Positions 48,921 through 58,905 of a DNA stretch of 59,622 bases are shown here, piece after piece. Made by a program: the position numbers and the translations under genes. Positions within the stretch are counted from its first letter, which is position 1. Every line of letters starts with the position of its first letter. The notes beneath the pieces were generated by a model. That model ran no database searches, was not told where the DNA came from, and saw nothing but the letters and a program-made list of their open reading frames with translations. Origin of the DNA: Pinguiococcus pyrenoidosus (Eukaryota; Sar; Pinguiophyceae; Pinguiochrysidales; Pinguiochrysidaceae); NCBI GenBank assembly GCA_019677205.1, contig JAAMXY010000724.1, positions 1-59,622 on the forward strand. Reading direction: 5' to 3'.

Positions 48921-50702
48921 ATGAGGCGCGCACCGCGCCTTATTCTGGCGCTCAGCATCTTTGAAAGCTTCTGCTTAAGCCTTCCCATCGGCCACTCGCT
49001 TCGCCTGCGCCAGCGCTTTCACCAGCATGAGGTGCATCTGGGCCGCGCAGGTCTCGGGGTGGTGGAGCCCCCTGACACGGTGCAGACGCACTTCTTCGAC
49101 TCCGCCGTTGTCGATCACTTCGGGGGCTTCGGAAACGTCGCGTCTTCCGGCGCCAAGACTTGGTCGCAGCGCTTTTACGTGGACAGCAGTTTCTGGAGCG
49201 GACCGAATGCGCCGATTTTCCTGTACATTGGGGGTGAGGGCGCGCTGTCTCCGCCATCAGAGCGCCTGCTCTTCTATACGCTGGCTCAAAAGTTTGGCGC
49301 GCTGGTGCTGGCGTTGGAGCATCGCTTCTACGGAGAATCCCTGCCGACAGGCGCCATGACGGTGGACGAGTTGGCCTACCTGACCTCTCAGCAAGCGCTG
49401 GCCGACCTGGCAAACTTCCTCGAGTACATCAAGCGGCTCGCGCCCGGCATAGCCTCCTCGGAAAGCTCGCCACCGCTCACCCTCCCGTTCCCCGCTGCAG
49501 ACAGCAGCGTGGTGGCCTTCGGGGGATCGTACCCCGGCAGCCTGTCCAGCTGGCTGCGCCTGAAGTACCCGGGTCTGGTGGATGGGGCGATCTCGAGCAG
49601 CGCGCCGCTCCTGGCCGAGTTCGACTTCGAGCAGTACGCGCAGGTGGTTGGCGCTGCGATGCGCAACGACGGCATCGGCGGCTCGCAGAAGTGCTTTGAA
49701 GTGGTCGAGTCGGCGGTCGACAGCCTTCACCTGATTGTGCGAGATAGCATGGGGACGGGGCGGGTCCCGGGAAACCTGCCAGCTGCGCTCACGCCGTGCA
49801 ACCCCGTTGCCAACGAGTTGGATCTGTACACCTACGAGTCCGAGGTCTTCGGGGCATGGCAAGGCGTCGTGCAGTACAACCTGGAGAGCTCCAACGTCAC
49901 CGTCGCTGCCATGTGCTCAGCAGCTCTGTCTGAAGAGGACCCCCTCCACGGCTTGGCAAGCTCCATTGCCCTCGTGGGGGATGGCAAGTGCGTTTCAAGC
50001 AGTTTCCAGAAGGACATGATGGCCGACCTCCAGAACAGCACCTTCTCCGGCAAGGACTGCGGTCTGCAGTGCTCGGCGGGGAGGCAGTGGATCTGGCAGT
50101 CCTGCAACGAGTTTGGCTTCTTCCAGACGTGCACGGCCGAGGAGGGTCACCCATTCACGGCCTTCGGCGAGGCGAACAGCAAGAACGGGGGCAATGCCAT
50201 CTGCGAGAGTGCGTTTGGCATCTCGCCGAACACGAACTACGGCGCAAGGACAGACTTTACGAATACCTACTACATGGATCGGGCGCCGGACAGCACCAAC
50301 GTGACGTTCGTGCATGGCAGCATGGATCCGTGGCATGCGCTTGGCATCATCAATGCGACCGATCCGTTCTACGATTCGTGCAATCTTCGCGAGGACGTGG
50401 GGGAAAAGGGCCCGTGCAGCCACCAGGAGTTGCCGTCCTCTGACGGCGTCGTCTTCATTTCCAACTCGGCGCACTGCAGAGACATGTACGCACCGGGCGT
50501 GTTTGAGGATACGGCTGCAATCCAGTGGGCACAGACAAAGATAGAGGCGGCAGTGCGATACTACGCCACCGGAGAGAAGTCGACGGACGAGGCGCGCAAG
50601 GCGAAGGCAAAGACACAGAGGAAGACGGAAACTGTTCCCAGGCGGTCCTTCGCAAAGGTGCATCTGTACCCCCGCCAACCGGTCGTATCGAAGCATGCGT
50701 AG
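48921..50702 (+). CDS. Serine carboxypeptidase, family S28
   Basis: The 593-residue enzyme belongs with prolyl carboxypeptidase, DPP2 and thymus-specific serine protease, which remove residues next to proline in lysosomes or outside the cell. Signal peptide: MRRAPRLILALSIFESFCLS (first ATG giving a signal; the frame also has an ATG at 48834). Catalytic Ser lies in AFGGSYPGSLSSW (near residue 203), Asp in HGSMDPWHALGI (near 466), and His in SNSAHCRDMY (near 516), so the triad is complete. FLYIGGEGAL and LALEHRFYGES are strong family blocks. No introns were found. The basic C-terminal ~45 residues extend beyond the family. Confidence 0.92.
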   Translation: MRRAPRLILALSIFESFCLSLPIGHSLRLRQRFHQHEVHLGRAGLGVVEPPDTVQTHFFDSAVVDHFGGFGNVASSGAKTWSQRFYVDSSFWSGPNAPIFLYIGGEGALSPPSERLLFYTLAQKFGALVLALEHRFYGESLPTGAMTVDELAYLTSQQALADLANFLEYIKRLAPGIASSESSPPLTLPFPAADSSVVAFGGSYPGSLSSWLRLKYPGLVDGAISSSAPLLAEFDFEQYAQVVGAAMRNDGIGGSQKCFEVVESAVDSLHLIVRDSMGTGRVPGNLPAALTPCNPVANELDLYTYESEVFGAWQGVVQYNLESSNVTVAAMCSAALSEEDPLHGLASSIALVGDGKCVSSSFQKDMMADLQNSTFSGKDCGLQCSAGRQWIWQSCNEFGFFQTCTAEEGHPFTAFGEANSKNGGNAICESAFGISPNTNYGARTDFTNTYYMDRAPDSTNVTFVHGSMDPWHALGIINATDPFYDSCNLREDVGEKGPCSHQELPSSDGVVFISNSAHCRDMYAPGVFEDTAAIQWAQTKIEAAVRYYATGEKSTDEARKAKAKTQRKTETVPRRSFAKVHLYPRQPVVSKHA

Positions 50703-51420
50703 GTAGTAGGAGGAGAAGCTTCGCGTAGGGTTAGACAGGAGACGTGTATTGTGGAAGACCGGAGGTATCAGAGGAGGAGGAAGGAGAAGCATAAGAGTCA
50801 TCTTTCAGGCATTTGGCTCAGCGTAGCACAAGCAGTGCTTTTGAAGACCGAAATCGAACGCGTTGTGACGCTTGCGAGAAGCCTCGCAAGGCATGTCGAA
50901 CATGTGTTCCCCTGCGACAATGATGCTCCGCGTTCGTTGCTTCCTCGTGAAGAAGGTCGGTGGGGTCCACTCATTCCTTTTTGTGCGTTGTTCGCCTTCT
51001 TGGTGATGTCTCTCTTTGTTTGATACGGTCCTTCCAAGTGGGCATTCCTCTTCAAGCACAGGTCCATGGGGAAATTCAAGTGACGCTTTGGATGATCATG
51101 GGCCTCGTGCGTCCATTTGTCGCGGGCATCGAGCTCAGGGTCAGTTGCGAATAGCAATCATATTATGCACAGGCTCTTTTCATGGTCATCTAAGGGATCC
51201 TGCATCAGCGCAAAGCTACACTGCTCTGCGCGCATGGACTGCCAGAGTGCCCTGCTACATGATTCGAGCTCCGCCCACCTCTCGGACTCCGTGGGCGGCA
51301 TTACATTCAAGACACTGCGGTGTGTGCGGATTGTCCCGGCCGTCGCCAGCCGTCATCCATCTTCCTCCCATCTGTTGTTGTGGTTGTTGTTGTTCTTCAT
51401 CCCCATGCTAAGCTAGTCCC
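50703..51420. other. Convergent intergenic region
   Basis: 718 bp between the stop codons of the S28 peptidase and cysteine dioxygenase genes. It contains TTGTTGTGGTTGTTGTTG near 51372-51392. No gene was seen. Confidence 0.4.
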
Positions 51421-52272
51421 TCAACAGAGCTTGCCAAAGGCCGAATGAAAGGTCATGGCGGGGTGGCAAACGTTCCTGGCGTCATTCTTGTCCGGCCAAG
51501 CCCGACAGTGTTCAAACGGGGGCGAGTAGAGGTGGAGGGTCATGGCGCCGGCGGTGTCGCTGGGGTTCCCAATGCTGTGGAAGCCCACGCAGTCGTCCAC
51601 GAAGGCGACGTCTCCCGAGCTGTAGCGGCTGAAGCCCGTCTGCACCATCTTGCCGGACTTTTTGAGATACAGCTTCTCGTCCACGCGGCCCTCCATGACC
51701 CGCATCCAGCAGCCCTCGCACGGGTGGTCGTGGATCTTCGAGGTCTGGCCGGGGCTCCAGCACAGCAGCAGCAGCACGAAGGTCTCGTTATCCGTGGCCA
51801 CGAGGTTGCGCGTGTAGGCCTGCTCCTTGTCGAACAGGGCGAAGCGCTCGTACTCGGAGGTCGGCAGCTGCGCCCGCATCATCGCACGTTTGGCCTCCAT
51901 CTGCCGCATGAGCGGCATCTCGTAGCGGAGGGCCTGCGTGAGCTCTGCCACGAGCTCGTCCATGGTGACGAGGTCCTTGGTGCCGAAGCCGCCGAACTCG
52001 CAGCTGTCCAAGCTGGCGCAGAGGTTGTCGTCGCTGGTGATGGGGAGCGGGAACCCCCATCGCAGGTCGGTCTGCAGGCGGTTGGCCACCACGGCTGGCG
52101 CGTGGGCGCGCAGCGCACCGCCTCGATTGGGCGCTTCTTGGGGGCTGAGGGCCATCTGCGCGCGGCAGCGGGAGAACGCGGCGCAGGAGAGGGCCTGGAC
52201 CCCCCACACCAGGAGAAAGAGAGACGCGCGGCCGGAGACATCGTGGGGCACGCGCGCGCCACTGAAGTGCAT
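51421..52272 (-). CDS. Cysteine dioxygenase with organelle-type presequence
   Basis: The 283-residue product carries the cysteine dioxygenase cupin core, which oxidises cysteine to cysteine sulfinate with Fe(II) and O2. Two His ligands and the candidate crosslink Cys are in KIHDHPCEGCWMRVMEGRV (near residue 180). The family block LHLYSPPFEHCRAW (near 247) supplies the crosslink Tyr, and SIGNPSDTAGAMTL supports the eukaryotic type. Eukaryotic enzymes are usually about 200 residues. The extra N-terminus holds a hydrophobic signal (ASLFLLVWGVQALSCA) followed by AFSRCRA, as expected for complex-plastid import. The ATG at 52272 was chosen as the one that opens this signal; the frame is open to 52347. 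Confidence 0.87.
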   Translation of the reverse strand: MHFSGARVPHDVSGRASLFLLVWGVQALSCAAFSRCRAQMALSPQEAPNRGGALRAHAPAVVANRLQTDLRWGFPLPITSDDNLCASLDSCEFGGFGTKDLVTMDELVAELTQALRYEMPLMRQMEAKRAMMRAQLPTSEYERFALFDKEQAYTRNLVATDNETFVLLLLCWSPGQTSKIHDHPCEGCWMRVMEGRVDEKLYLKKSGKMVQTGFSRYSSGDVAFVDDCVGFHSIGNPSDTAGAMTLHLYSPPFEHCRAWPDKNDARNVCHPAMTFHSAFGKLC

Positions 52273-53477
52273 GACCTTCGCCCGGAGCTGGCAACCCTTC
52301 TTGAAGTCTCGGCGTGGAAGAGCGCGGCGGAGCGGCGGCGGGAGCACCTCGCGAACGTTCTACAAGGCGCGGCGTTCTGTGTCGGCGCCTGCGGCTTTTT
52401 ACACGTCTCGTGGCCGCTCTGCGTTTGGTTGCCGGGTTTTGGTGCGGAGAATAGTTTGCGCGGACACGTAGGCAGCCTTCACCCTCTGCGGTTCCCTCGG
52501 CTTGAAGCGGCTAGAACACAGGGGTGGTGGGGATGGAAAGGCTGGTTGGGGAATGCCGGAAATCTGGGAGAAACTCTCGAAGCCGGCAGATCACCAGAAC
52601 GCTTTGGAGGCGCGGTCTCGGCCAATGAACGGCCCCGGCAACGCGCTCCTTGCTCAAACAGAAATAACTGGCTTGTGGTATTCACCAGAATAACAGATGC
52701 ACAGCGCCTGAAGCATGACGGAATAAGCTACTGAAGTTTCGAGAGTCATGGGAGACCCATTGGGTCCGGCATTCCTCGGAATAGCACGCGCTCCTCCCCT
52801 GCGTATCTTTCCTCCTCAGCGCGGGCGCTCATTGGCAGCGCTCATGGATTTGGCCAATCGGAGCCACGAATTGGGCCTTAACGGAATATTGACATTTGCA
52901 TTCGCACGGGGGGTGCATCTCCTCTCGTCAGCGCCTCCGAGGCTCCTGCGCAAATCGGACACTGGCGAGGATGTTGAACTATGCTTCGATTCCGTGTCCG
53001 CAAAACGAGGGGTCACGTAATTAGGCGAGAAATCCTCGAAAGAGCTCGGACGAAGCCCCATTGGACAGCTGGCACGCCAGCGAAGCATGTCGTCCGGCTG
53101 CGCACCGCGCAAAGCGAATCGTTTCGGAGATTTTTCTGCCGAGTTCTCCGGTTCTGGTTTTGGTTCTTGTGCTTCTTGTGCTTCAAGAAAACTCCACCAA
53201 ACGACACCAGCCGTTCCGCTGCGGAAACGGAAATCTACCGACGTCTCTGGTCTCTGTCCTCCTTCGTTCCGTCCATGCCGCCGTCCAGCGTGCATTCCAG
53301 TATTGAAAACAAGAAAGGTTGGTCCGCAAAGTCCGACAATCCCGAAAATCCCAAAAATCCGAAAAGTCCGAAAAGTCCGAAAAGTCCCAAAAGTCCGAAA
53401 GGCGGAACCGTCTGGTCCGGACCCACAGAACATGACATGATCCCTTTGCCAGCAGCAGCACGGCCGCGCCTCCATCC
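52273..53477. promoter_or_regulatory. Divergent intergenic region with CCAAT boxes
   Basis: 1.2 kb between the cysteine dioxygenase and ankyrin genes. CCAAT/ATTGG words occur at 52622, 52759, 52831, 52854, 52870 and 53060. The 9-bp tandem repeat at 53339-53401 ends 77 bp before the ankyrin-protein start. No gene is supported. Confidence 0.4.
53339..53401. repeat. 9-bp tandem repeat, seven units
   Basis: The unit AGTCCGAAA and variants (AATCCCGAA, AATCCCAAA, AGTCCCAAA) repeat seven times. It reads as Asn/Ser-Pro-Lys on the plus strand, but no start codon links it convincingly to the ankyrin gene. Confidence 0.9.
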
Positions 53478-56400
53478 ATGGTGGCCGTGGCCATGGCAGG
53501 TATGGGCCGGCGCGCGGGGCCGGTGGACCTCGACCGAGAGACCAGTGCGTTCATGCGGGACGTGGAGCTGCGCGCCAAGCGGATTCTGCGCTCTGCGGCC
53601 AGGCGGCGGATGGAGGAGCTCGCGAGGGAGAAGGTCGCCCTCACGCAGCAGAGCAAAGCGGAGGCCAGGCGGCGGCAGAGCGAGAGGCACAAGCACCGGA
53701 GCCACATCATCACCCTCGTGGCGCCGGATCTGTCCCAAGGGCCCGCCGGCATCGACGCGGCGCCGGCGAGGACGCTGGCCTTCGGCAAGGCGGCCATGAC
53801 CACGCAGCTCTTGGAGCCAAGGCCGCTCAAGGGGGAGGCTCTCGCTCGCGCTTCCAAGGGGGAGCTACCGGCAATGGCCACGGTGGCTGGCGAAAAAAGC
53901 AGACGCCTGGTGAAGAGCCGCAGCGCAGCTGCTGTGCTGGCGCCGCCCGTGAAGATCGACGAGAGCCTCCGCACGTCGCCGCTGTTCTCCGCCAGCATGG
54001 ACGCAGCCGCGGGCGTGAAAAGGAAGCTGGGCCCGCTGAAGCGTTCGCGGGAGCCGCTGTCGCTCGAGCAGATCTACAATCCGCAAGGCGTCCTCCTGGC
54101 CAGGCAGAGGAAGCTGGAGGCGCAGGGGGCGGTCTCCTGGGCTTCCGACGACATCCGCCAAAAGCATCGCAACGTGGCAGAGAGAGAGGCCGCGTGGAAG
54201 GCGGCGCTGCAGGCGAGAGCGGCGGCGCAGAAGCTGGAGCAGGACCGCGGCGTCGTGGTGGCGACGCCCAGCGTGGATCGCCACCCCATCATCCACCTGT
54301 GGCTCGAGCAGGTCGATGCCGCCAACGCCGCGGCGGTGCGACGCGCCAGAGCGCAGAATCGCATGAAGCGCTTCGTCTGCAACGTCCACGAGCTGTGGAT
54401 CACGAGTCCCTTCTTCCTACGAGACCTGCGCAGAGCGAAGGAAGGCGACGCCAAGGTCGTGCTGGCGTCGCAGGTGCAGAGCCGAGACCTTCGCGCCGAG
54501 GTTCCGCTGCACGACGGCCAAAGCGACGCGGCCCACGAGCACGTGGAGCTGCCGCCCTTCCAGCCTGGAGAGGACCGCAAGCCATCGGCAGATCCAAGCG
54601 AGGACGAGATGCCCATGTCGTTCGTGGTCTCCGGCATGCAGCATCTCTACCGCGTCGTTCCTGGCGTCTCTGTCGTCGGGCGGACCGGGCTCTGGCTCGC
54701 GTCGCGCGTGCCGTACGACCGCACGAGATGTCTGGCGCACTTTGTGAGAGATCCGCAGATCTCGTCGTCGAACTCAGTGACGGTGACGCTGCTGCTGGCG
54801 CTGGAGAATCCGGCCCTCACGCCCACCATCGCGGCCTGGGAGGCCAGCAACTCGCAGCCACCAGGGGCACCCGTCGAGCTGCCGGACGACGCGACGCCGA
54901 TGCCATCTTCGGTGGCGGTGGCCTTCAGCCTCCGCCGCCATCCGTTGCAAAGTCTGAGCAGCCAGAAGGCTGCGCCGCCAATCAAGGCGCTGAACGGCGC
55001 CGCAAGCCCGCTGGACTGGCACACCGACTCCGCATCGACGAAGCCGCCGGCCGGCCGATCGCGGGGCGTCAGCTCGAAGCTCCTCGGCCAACACTTGAGG
55101 AAAAGCAGCAGTACTGATGCTGACGGATTCCGAAGATTCGCACTGAGCTCTGCTCCAACGCTGCGGCCGAAACTGCCGACGACGGTCTTCGGCGTGACCG
55201 CCCGGGGGGCTCTGCCGCGGGTCGCCGGAGTGACCCACCGCAGCACTTGGCATTCGGAGAAGAGGACCGTGGAGCAACTGTGCCGCGCGAGGGACAACTC
55301 CGACTACCTCTACGTCCTGCGAGCCAAGGGTCATCGGGGACCGAACGATCCGTCGGTGTACAGCCTCCATCTCAAGCACGAGGCCGTGAGGTTCCTCTCA
55401 CGAGACGGCCTGGCAGGGTTCCTGGTCGAGGACGCCAGGAGGGCCAAGGAGGAAGAGAAGCGCAGGAAGGAGGAGGCCCTTCGGGCGAAGATTGAAGCCG
55501 GCAAGAAAGCGCTGGGCGAGCGCTCCCACGAAGAAGAGCCACCGGACGGACCGGCAAGCATCCACAGCCCACGGGACGAGAAGCGAGAAGAGAAAGACTC
55601 GGAGGGGATGCTGGGGACAAATGTCGCCGACAACGACGGCGATGCGTTGCGGGATCAGCAGCTGCAGGCCGACATGAAGGCGAGGCAGAGAGCCAGCACT
55701 GACGGCCCGTCGGAAACGACCGAACGACTCAGGCTAGACATCGGACGCGGTGGCGATGGGGCTGCCCCCGGAGCCGACGCGGCGCCGTGGAGCGACAGCG
55801 ACGACGAAGCTGGCATCGACGTCGACGGCGGTCTACCAACCGACTACGACGCAGTGCTTCTTCGGGCGGGAAGCTCGGGGGCCGGCTTCGCGCTGCCGCA
55901 GGATCACCGCGATGTCATGCTGCTGCGGCAGGCGAGACGGCGTCCGGGAGCGCAAAGGAATCGGTCGCTTGGGGCCGAGGGCGCGCTGCCAGGAGTCGGC
56001 GCATCTGATGATGAGTTGGCGAAGCATCACATCAAGGGCAGGGGATGGCGACGCCTCCCGCGGGTGGAGGCTGGGAAAGAGCTCGTCGCGGACGTCGAGT
56101 CCACCCACACGCAAGGGCCATGGATGGAGCACATCAACACGACGGGCAGGGTGCAAAGCGTTGGTATGATTGCTCCAGTGGCAGCGATTCGATATCACCC
56201 CGACACGTCGGGCTGGAGCGATCCGATCGCTGCCAAGTTCGTGCCGGACGTGCTGGAGGATATGCAGCGGGTGCAAGAAGCGATGCAGCAGCGAATCGAG
56301 CGGGAAGCCAAGCTGGCGGGCGGCGGTGGACTCTCGCAGCTGCGAGCCGCGGCTGCCACGGCGCTCACCAGTGGGGACAGGATGCTCGCCCTCGGCAACG

Positions 56401-56783
56401 ACGGCAGCGACACCGAGGTCGACGTAATCCAGCAGGCAGAGGAGATGGCCCTGCTTGCCGCTCGGCATGCAGACATTGGGAAGCTGGAGGAAGCGCTCGA
56501 GAAGCACATCGGCGTGGACACCCGCGACGACAACGGGAATACGCTACTGCTGCTCGCAGGACAGCAAGGGAGCAAGCGCGTCTGCAAGTTCTTGCTGCGA
56601 CGCGGCGCGGATATTCACGCGCAGAACTTTGCGGGCAACTCCGTGCTGCACTATTGCGGCGAGTATGGGCACTTCGATCTGCTGGACTACCTGGTTTCCA
56701 AGGGGGCGGACCCGACGCTCCTCAATGCTCAAGGGCTGACTTGCTATGAAGGCCTTCGGAAGCAAAATCTAGAAAGCCTCTAG
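53478..56783 (+). CDS. Large basic protein with C-terminal ankyrin repeats, unknown
   Basis: An intronless frame of 1101 residues. The N-terminal ~600 residues are basic and mostly without recognised domains, with helical Arg/Lys-rich segments (RRMEELAREKVALTQQSKAE). A charged coiled-coil segment lies near 650-690 (DARRAKEEEKRRKEEALRAK). From about 980 there are three ankyrin-type units with the usual DDNGNTLLLLAGQQG, FAGNSVLHYCGEYGH and LLDYLVSKGADPTLLNAQG. Ankyrin repeats bind partner proteins. Cytoskeletal or flagellar ankyrin proteins of protists have similar layouts, but no specific homologue was recognised. It ends 182 bp from convergent VMA13. Confidence 0.75.
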   Translation: MVAVAMAGMGRRAGPVDLDRETSAFMRDVELRAKRILRSAARRRMEELAREKVALTQQSKAEARRRQSERHKHRSHIITLVAPDLSQGPAGIDAAPARTLAFGKAAMTTQLLEPRPLKGEALARASKGELPAMATVAGEKSRRLVKSRSAAAVLAPPVKIDESLRTSPLFSASMDAAAGVKRKLGPLKRSREPLSLEQIYNPQGVLLARQRKLEAQGAVSWASDDIRQKHRNVAEREAAWKAALQARAAAQKLEQDRGVVVATPSVDRHPIIHLWLEQVDAANAAAVRRARAQNRMKRFVCNVHELWITSPFFLRDLRRAKEGDAKVVLASQVQSRDLRAEVPLHDGQSDAAHEHVELPPFQPGEDRKPSADPSEDEMPMSFVVSGMQHLYRVVPGVSVVGRTGLWLASRVPYDRTRCLAHFVRDPQISSSNSVTVTLLLALENPALTPTIAAWEASNSQPPGAPVELPDDATPMPSSVAVAFSLRRHPLQSLSSQKAAPPIKALNGAASPLDWHTDSASTKPPAGRSRGVSSKLLGQHLRKSSSTDADGFRRFALSSAPTLRPKLPTTVFGVTARGALPRVAGVTHRSTWHSEKRTVEQLCRARDNSDYLYVLRAKGHRGPNDPSVYSLHLKHEAVRFLSRDGLAGFLVEDARRAKEEEKRRKEEALRAKIEAGKKALGERSHEEEPPDGPASIHSPRDEKREEKDSEGMLGTNVADNDGDALRDQQLQADMKARQRASTDGPSETTERLRLDIGRGGDGAAPGADAAPWSDSDDEAGIDVDGGLPTDYDAVLLRAGSSGAGFALPQDHRDVMLLRQARRRPGAQRNRSLGAEGALPGVGASDDELAKHHIKGRGWRRLPRVEAGKELVADVESTHTQGPWMEHINTTGRVQSVGMIAPVAAIRYHPDTSGWSDPIAAKFVPDVLEDMQRVQEAMQQRIEREAKLAGGGGLSQLRAAAATALTSGDRMLALGNDGSDTEVDVIQQAEEMALLAARHADIGKLEEALEKHIGVDTRDDNGNTLLLLAGQQGSKRVCKFLLRRGADIHAQNFAGNSVLHYCGEYGHFDLLDYLVSKGADPTLLNAQGLTCYEGLRKQNLESL

Positions 56784-56965
56784 CCGGGCAGAAGCACGGA
56801 GCCATTGATCGCAGGCCATTGATCGCAGGCGCAGGCTCAGAAGCGGTGAGCGCAGCTCGACACAAGAAGGCCGTGGGCCCAAATGAAACATGCACCAGGA
56901 CGAGCATTCCAAAGAAGAAGAACAAGACCGAAATCAAGAAGAAGAACTTGCCAGGTTCTCGCGTG

Positions 56966-58512
56966 CTACGCGTGCACCCCCTCCCATTTGTTCACCATGA
57001 TCTTCGAGATCGCGCTCAGCGCGTGCCTCTGGACGTCGTGGTTCTCGCTATCGATGAGCCCCATGATTGCGTCCTTCGCGCCGAAATGCTTGGCGATATC
57101 CCGCCCCCGCGGATAGAATCGGCAAAATTCTCCAATGTCGTGACATGCGATGGACACGATCTCCTCGTCGTTGCTCGTGAGCAGCGTGCACAGGTGCTTC
57201 AGCAGCGAGAAGTCGTCCTCCTCAATCGATCTCACGTTCTCTTTCCAAAACTGATCTTCGTGGCACGCCCCCCACGCCAGGTTGCCGCTCTTGACCTCCG
57301 CCGCGTAGCGCTCCCATGTGCTGATCTCTTGGTAGTTGTGCGCAAGCGCGTCCAACACGAGGTCTAGGTCCTCTGCGATGTCCGAGTCCTTCCACTTGCC
57401 GGCCTTGAGGTCCTTCAGGCTCTCCAAAGCCTTCATCAGCCCGGCAGCGTGCATCTCCCGGAAGAAACGCGAGCGGTGGTGCGACTCTGCCTGCGCCAGG
57501 TTCGCGAAGATCGCGATGCACATGCGCTGCACCTTCTCTCTCGGCGCAGCCTGCACCATCCCCGTCAAGGTGTGGATCGCCCCCGTCGTGACAAAATCCG
57601 GCTGGAGTTTCTCCTCGAAGCTCAGCGTCCAGAGGCAGAAGCACAGCTCGTAGAGCAGCTGCGGGACGGACTGCGTGGCGGTGGCGGCCCCGCCCGACGA
57701 GCTCGAGTTGCTGCTGTCGCGCGACGTGATCTGCAGAAGCCTGCAGAGCAGCTGCACGCCACCGCTCTGCCCGACCTCATGCCGGACATCGATGCGCCGG
57801 AGGAGGATCGCCAGAGTCGGCACGTAGTCGCGAGCTTGCGTGATGCCGGAAGGAGAGCTGCCGGCGCTGTCCAGCTCGGCGAGGATCCACCGCACGAACG
57901 CCTCGGTGTCTGCGCTCTCCACCTTGGGTGCCGCCAGCAGCAGCGCCAGCGTGTGAGCCGCCGCCACGGCCACCGGGGAGTTGGACTGCGCCAGAAGCGC
58001 CATGAAAGGCTCCGCGTCCAGTTGCACAGCATGAAGGCTGCTCGTAGATGGCGCCTCGTCCGTGAGCAGGTCCTTCTCCACCGGCGGCGCCGAAGCCGAG
58101 GCGATCTGCCGAGCTCTCTTGGGCAGAAGCGACGGCTCGTCGTTCACCACGGTGTCCAGCCGCCGCAGCACATACATGGTGACCTTTGCGTCGTCGTTGG
58201 CGTTCTTCAGAATCCGCAGTAGCAGAGACGAGTACACTTTGGCGTCGTTGTCGTCGTCCATGACGAAGCCCACGACGTTCTCCTCCGCCTTGCGCAGAAG
58301 CTCCACATCTTCTCGCGTGATGCCCATCGCTCCGCTTCGAACGCAGCTTTGATGCGCAAAGCGCAGACGCGCAAAAGCGGAGCCATCAGAAGATTCCCAG
58401 AGAAAATGGGCTACGACGCTGAACTCGCAGAGAGAGATGCGCACAGAAACACATGAAGACTGTACCTATCCCAATCGATGCCATTCTCATTCACATCGTA
58501 GAAGTCCGCCAT
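56966..58512 (-). CDS. VMA13: V-type ATPase subunit H (two exons)
   Basis: Subunit H caps the V1 sector of the proton pump that acidifies vacuoles and endosomes, and it silences ATP hydrolysis in detached V1. Exon 1 is 58512-58466 and exon 2 is 58346-56966. The 119-bp intron (donor ATAG/GTACAG, acceptor ATCAAAG) joins to give NGIDWDSCVRSGAMGITRED, which matches the conserved start of the family. The 475-residue product has the HEAT/armadillo body and the diagnostic C-terminal block VSIACHDIGEFCRFYPRGRD, then MGLIDSENHDVQRHALSAIS. Length is normal (about 480). Without exon 1 the gene would look truncated. Confidence 0.92.
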
Positions 58513-58905
58513 CTTCGCTTCGGCTCTGCGGATTTCACTCTCGCACTCGTCGCGAATCTCGTCTCGGGACCAAAGCCACTCTGAGCTGAGGCGCGCGCGG
58601 GTCAGAAAGCGCCGGCGCCGAGGAGAATCTTCCGCGCCCACAACAGAAGCCGCTCCTTGTTTGCAGCGCTCGCAACGCAGGTTGTCACGCTGTGCCATAG
58701 CACGACAACGTCGGTCCCCCACCACTGACGCACCCTCGCCATACAGCTTCCTATGCGGATTTAAATGAAATAGAAACGGGTTTGCCAGCTCCCCCAATCG
58801 CGCTCGCGGATTCTGATTCCGTCCGTCACACCGCGCTTTCGCTTCGCATTTTCGGCCTCCAAAGCGGCGCGCGCCACTGCGTCGCGTCTCCGGCGTCTCA
58901 GGGCC
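58513..58905. promoter_or_regulatory. Divergent intergenic region, VMA13 / FGxF protein
   Basis: 393 bp between divergent start codons. The minus-strand frame of VMA13 exon 1 stays open through much of it, but no family similarity extends upstream of 58512. Confidence 0.35.

Noticed and set aside
48551..48988. 146-residue upstream extension of pICln
   Set aside because: It does not resemble the family and overlaps the promoter between divergent genes.
52981..53799. 272-codon ORF containing the 9-bp repeat
   Set aside because: It overlaps the ankyrin-protein start in another frame and is built from the tandem repeat; no independent coding signal.
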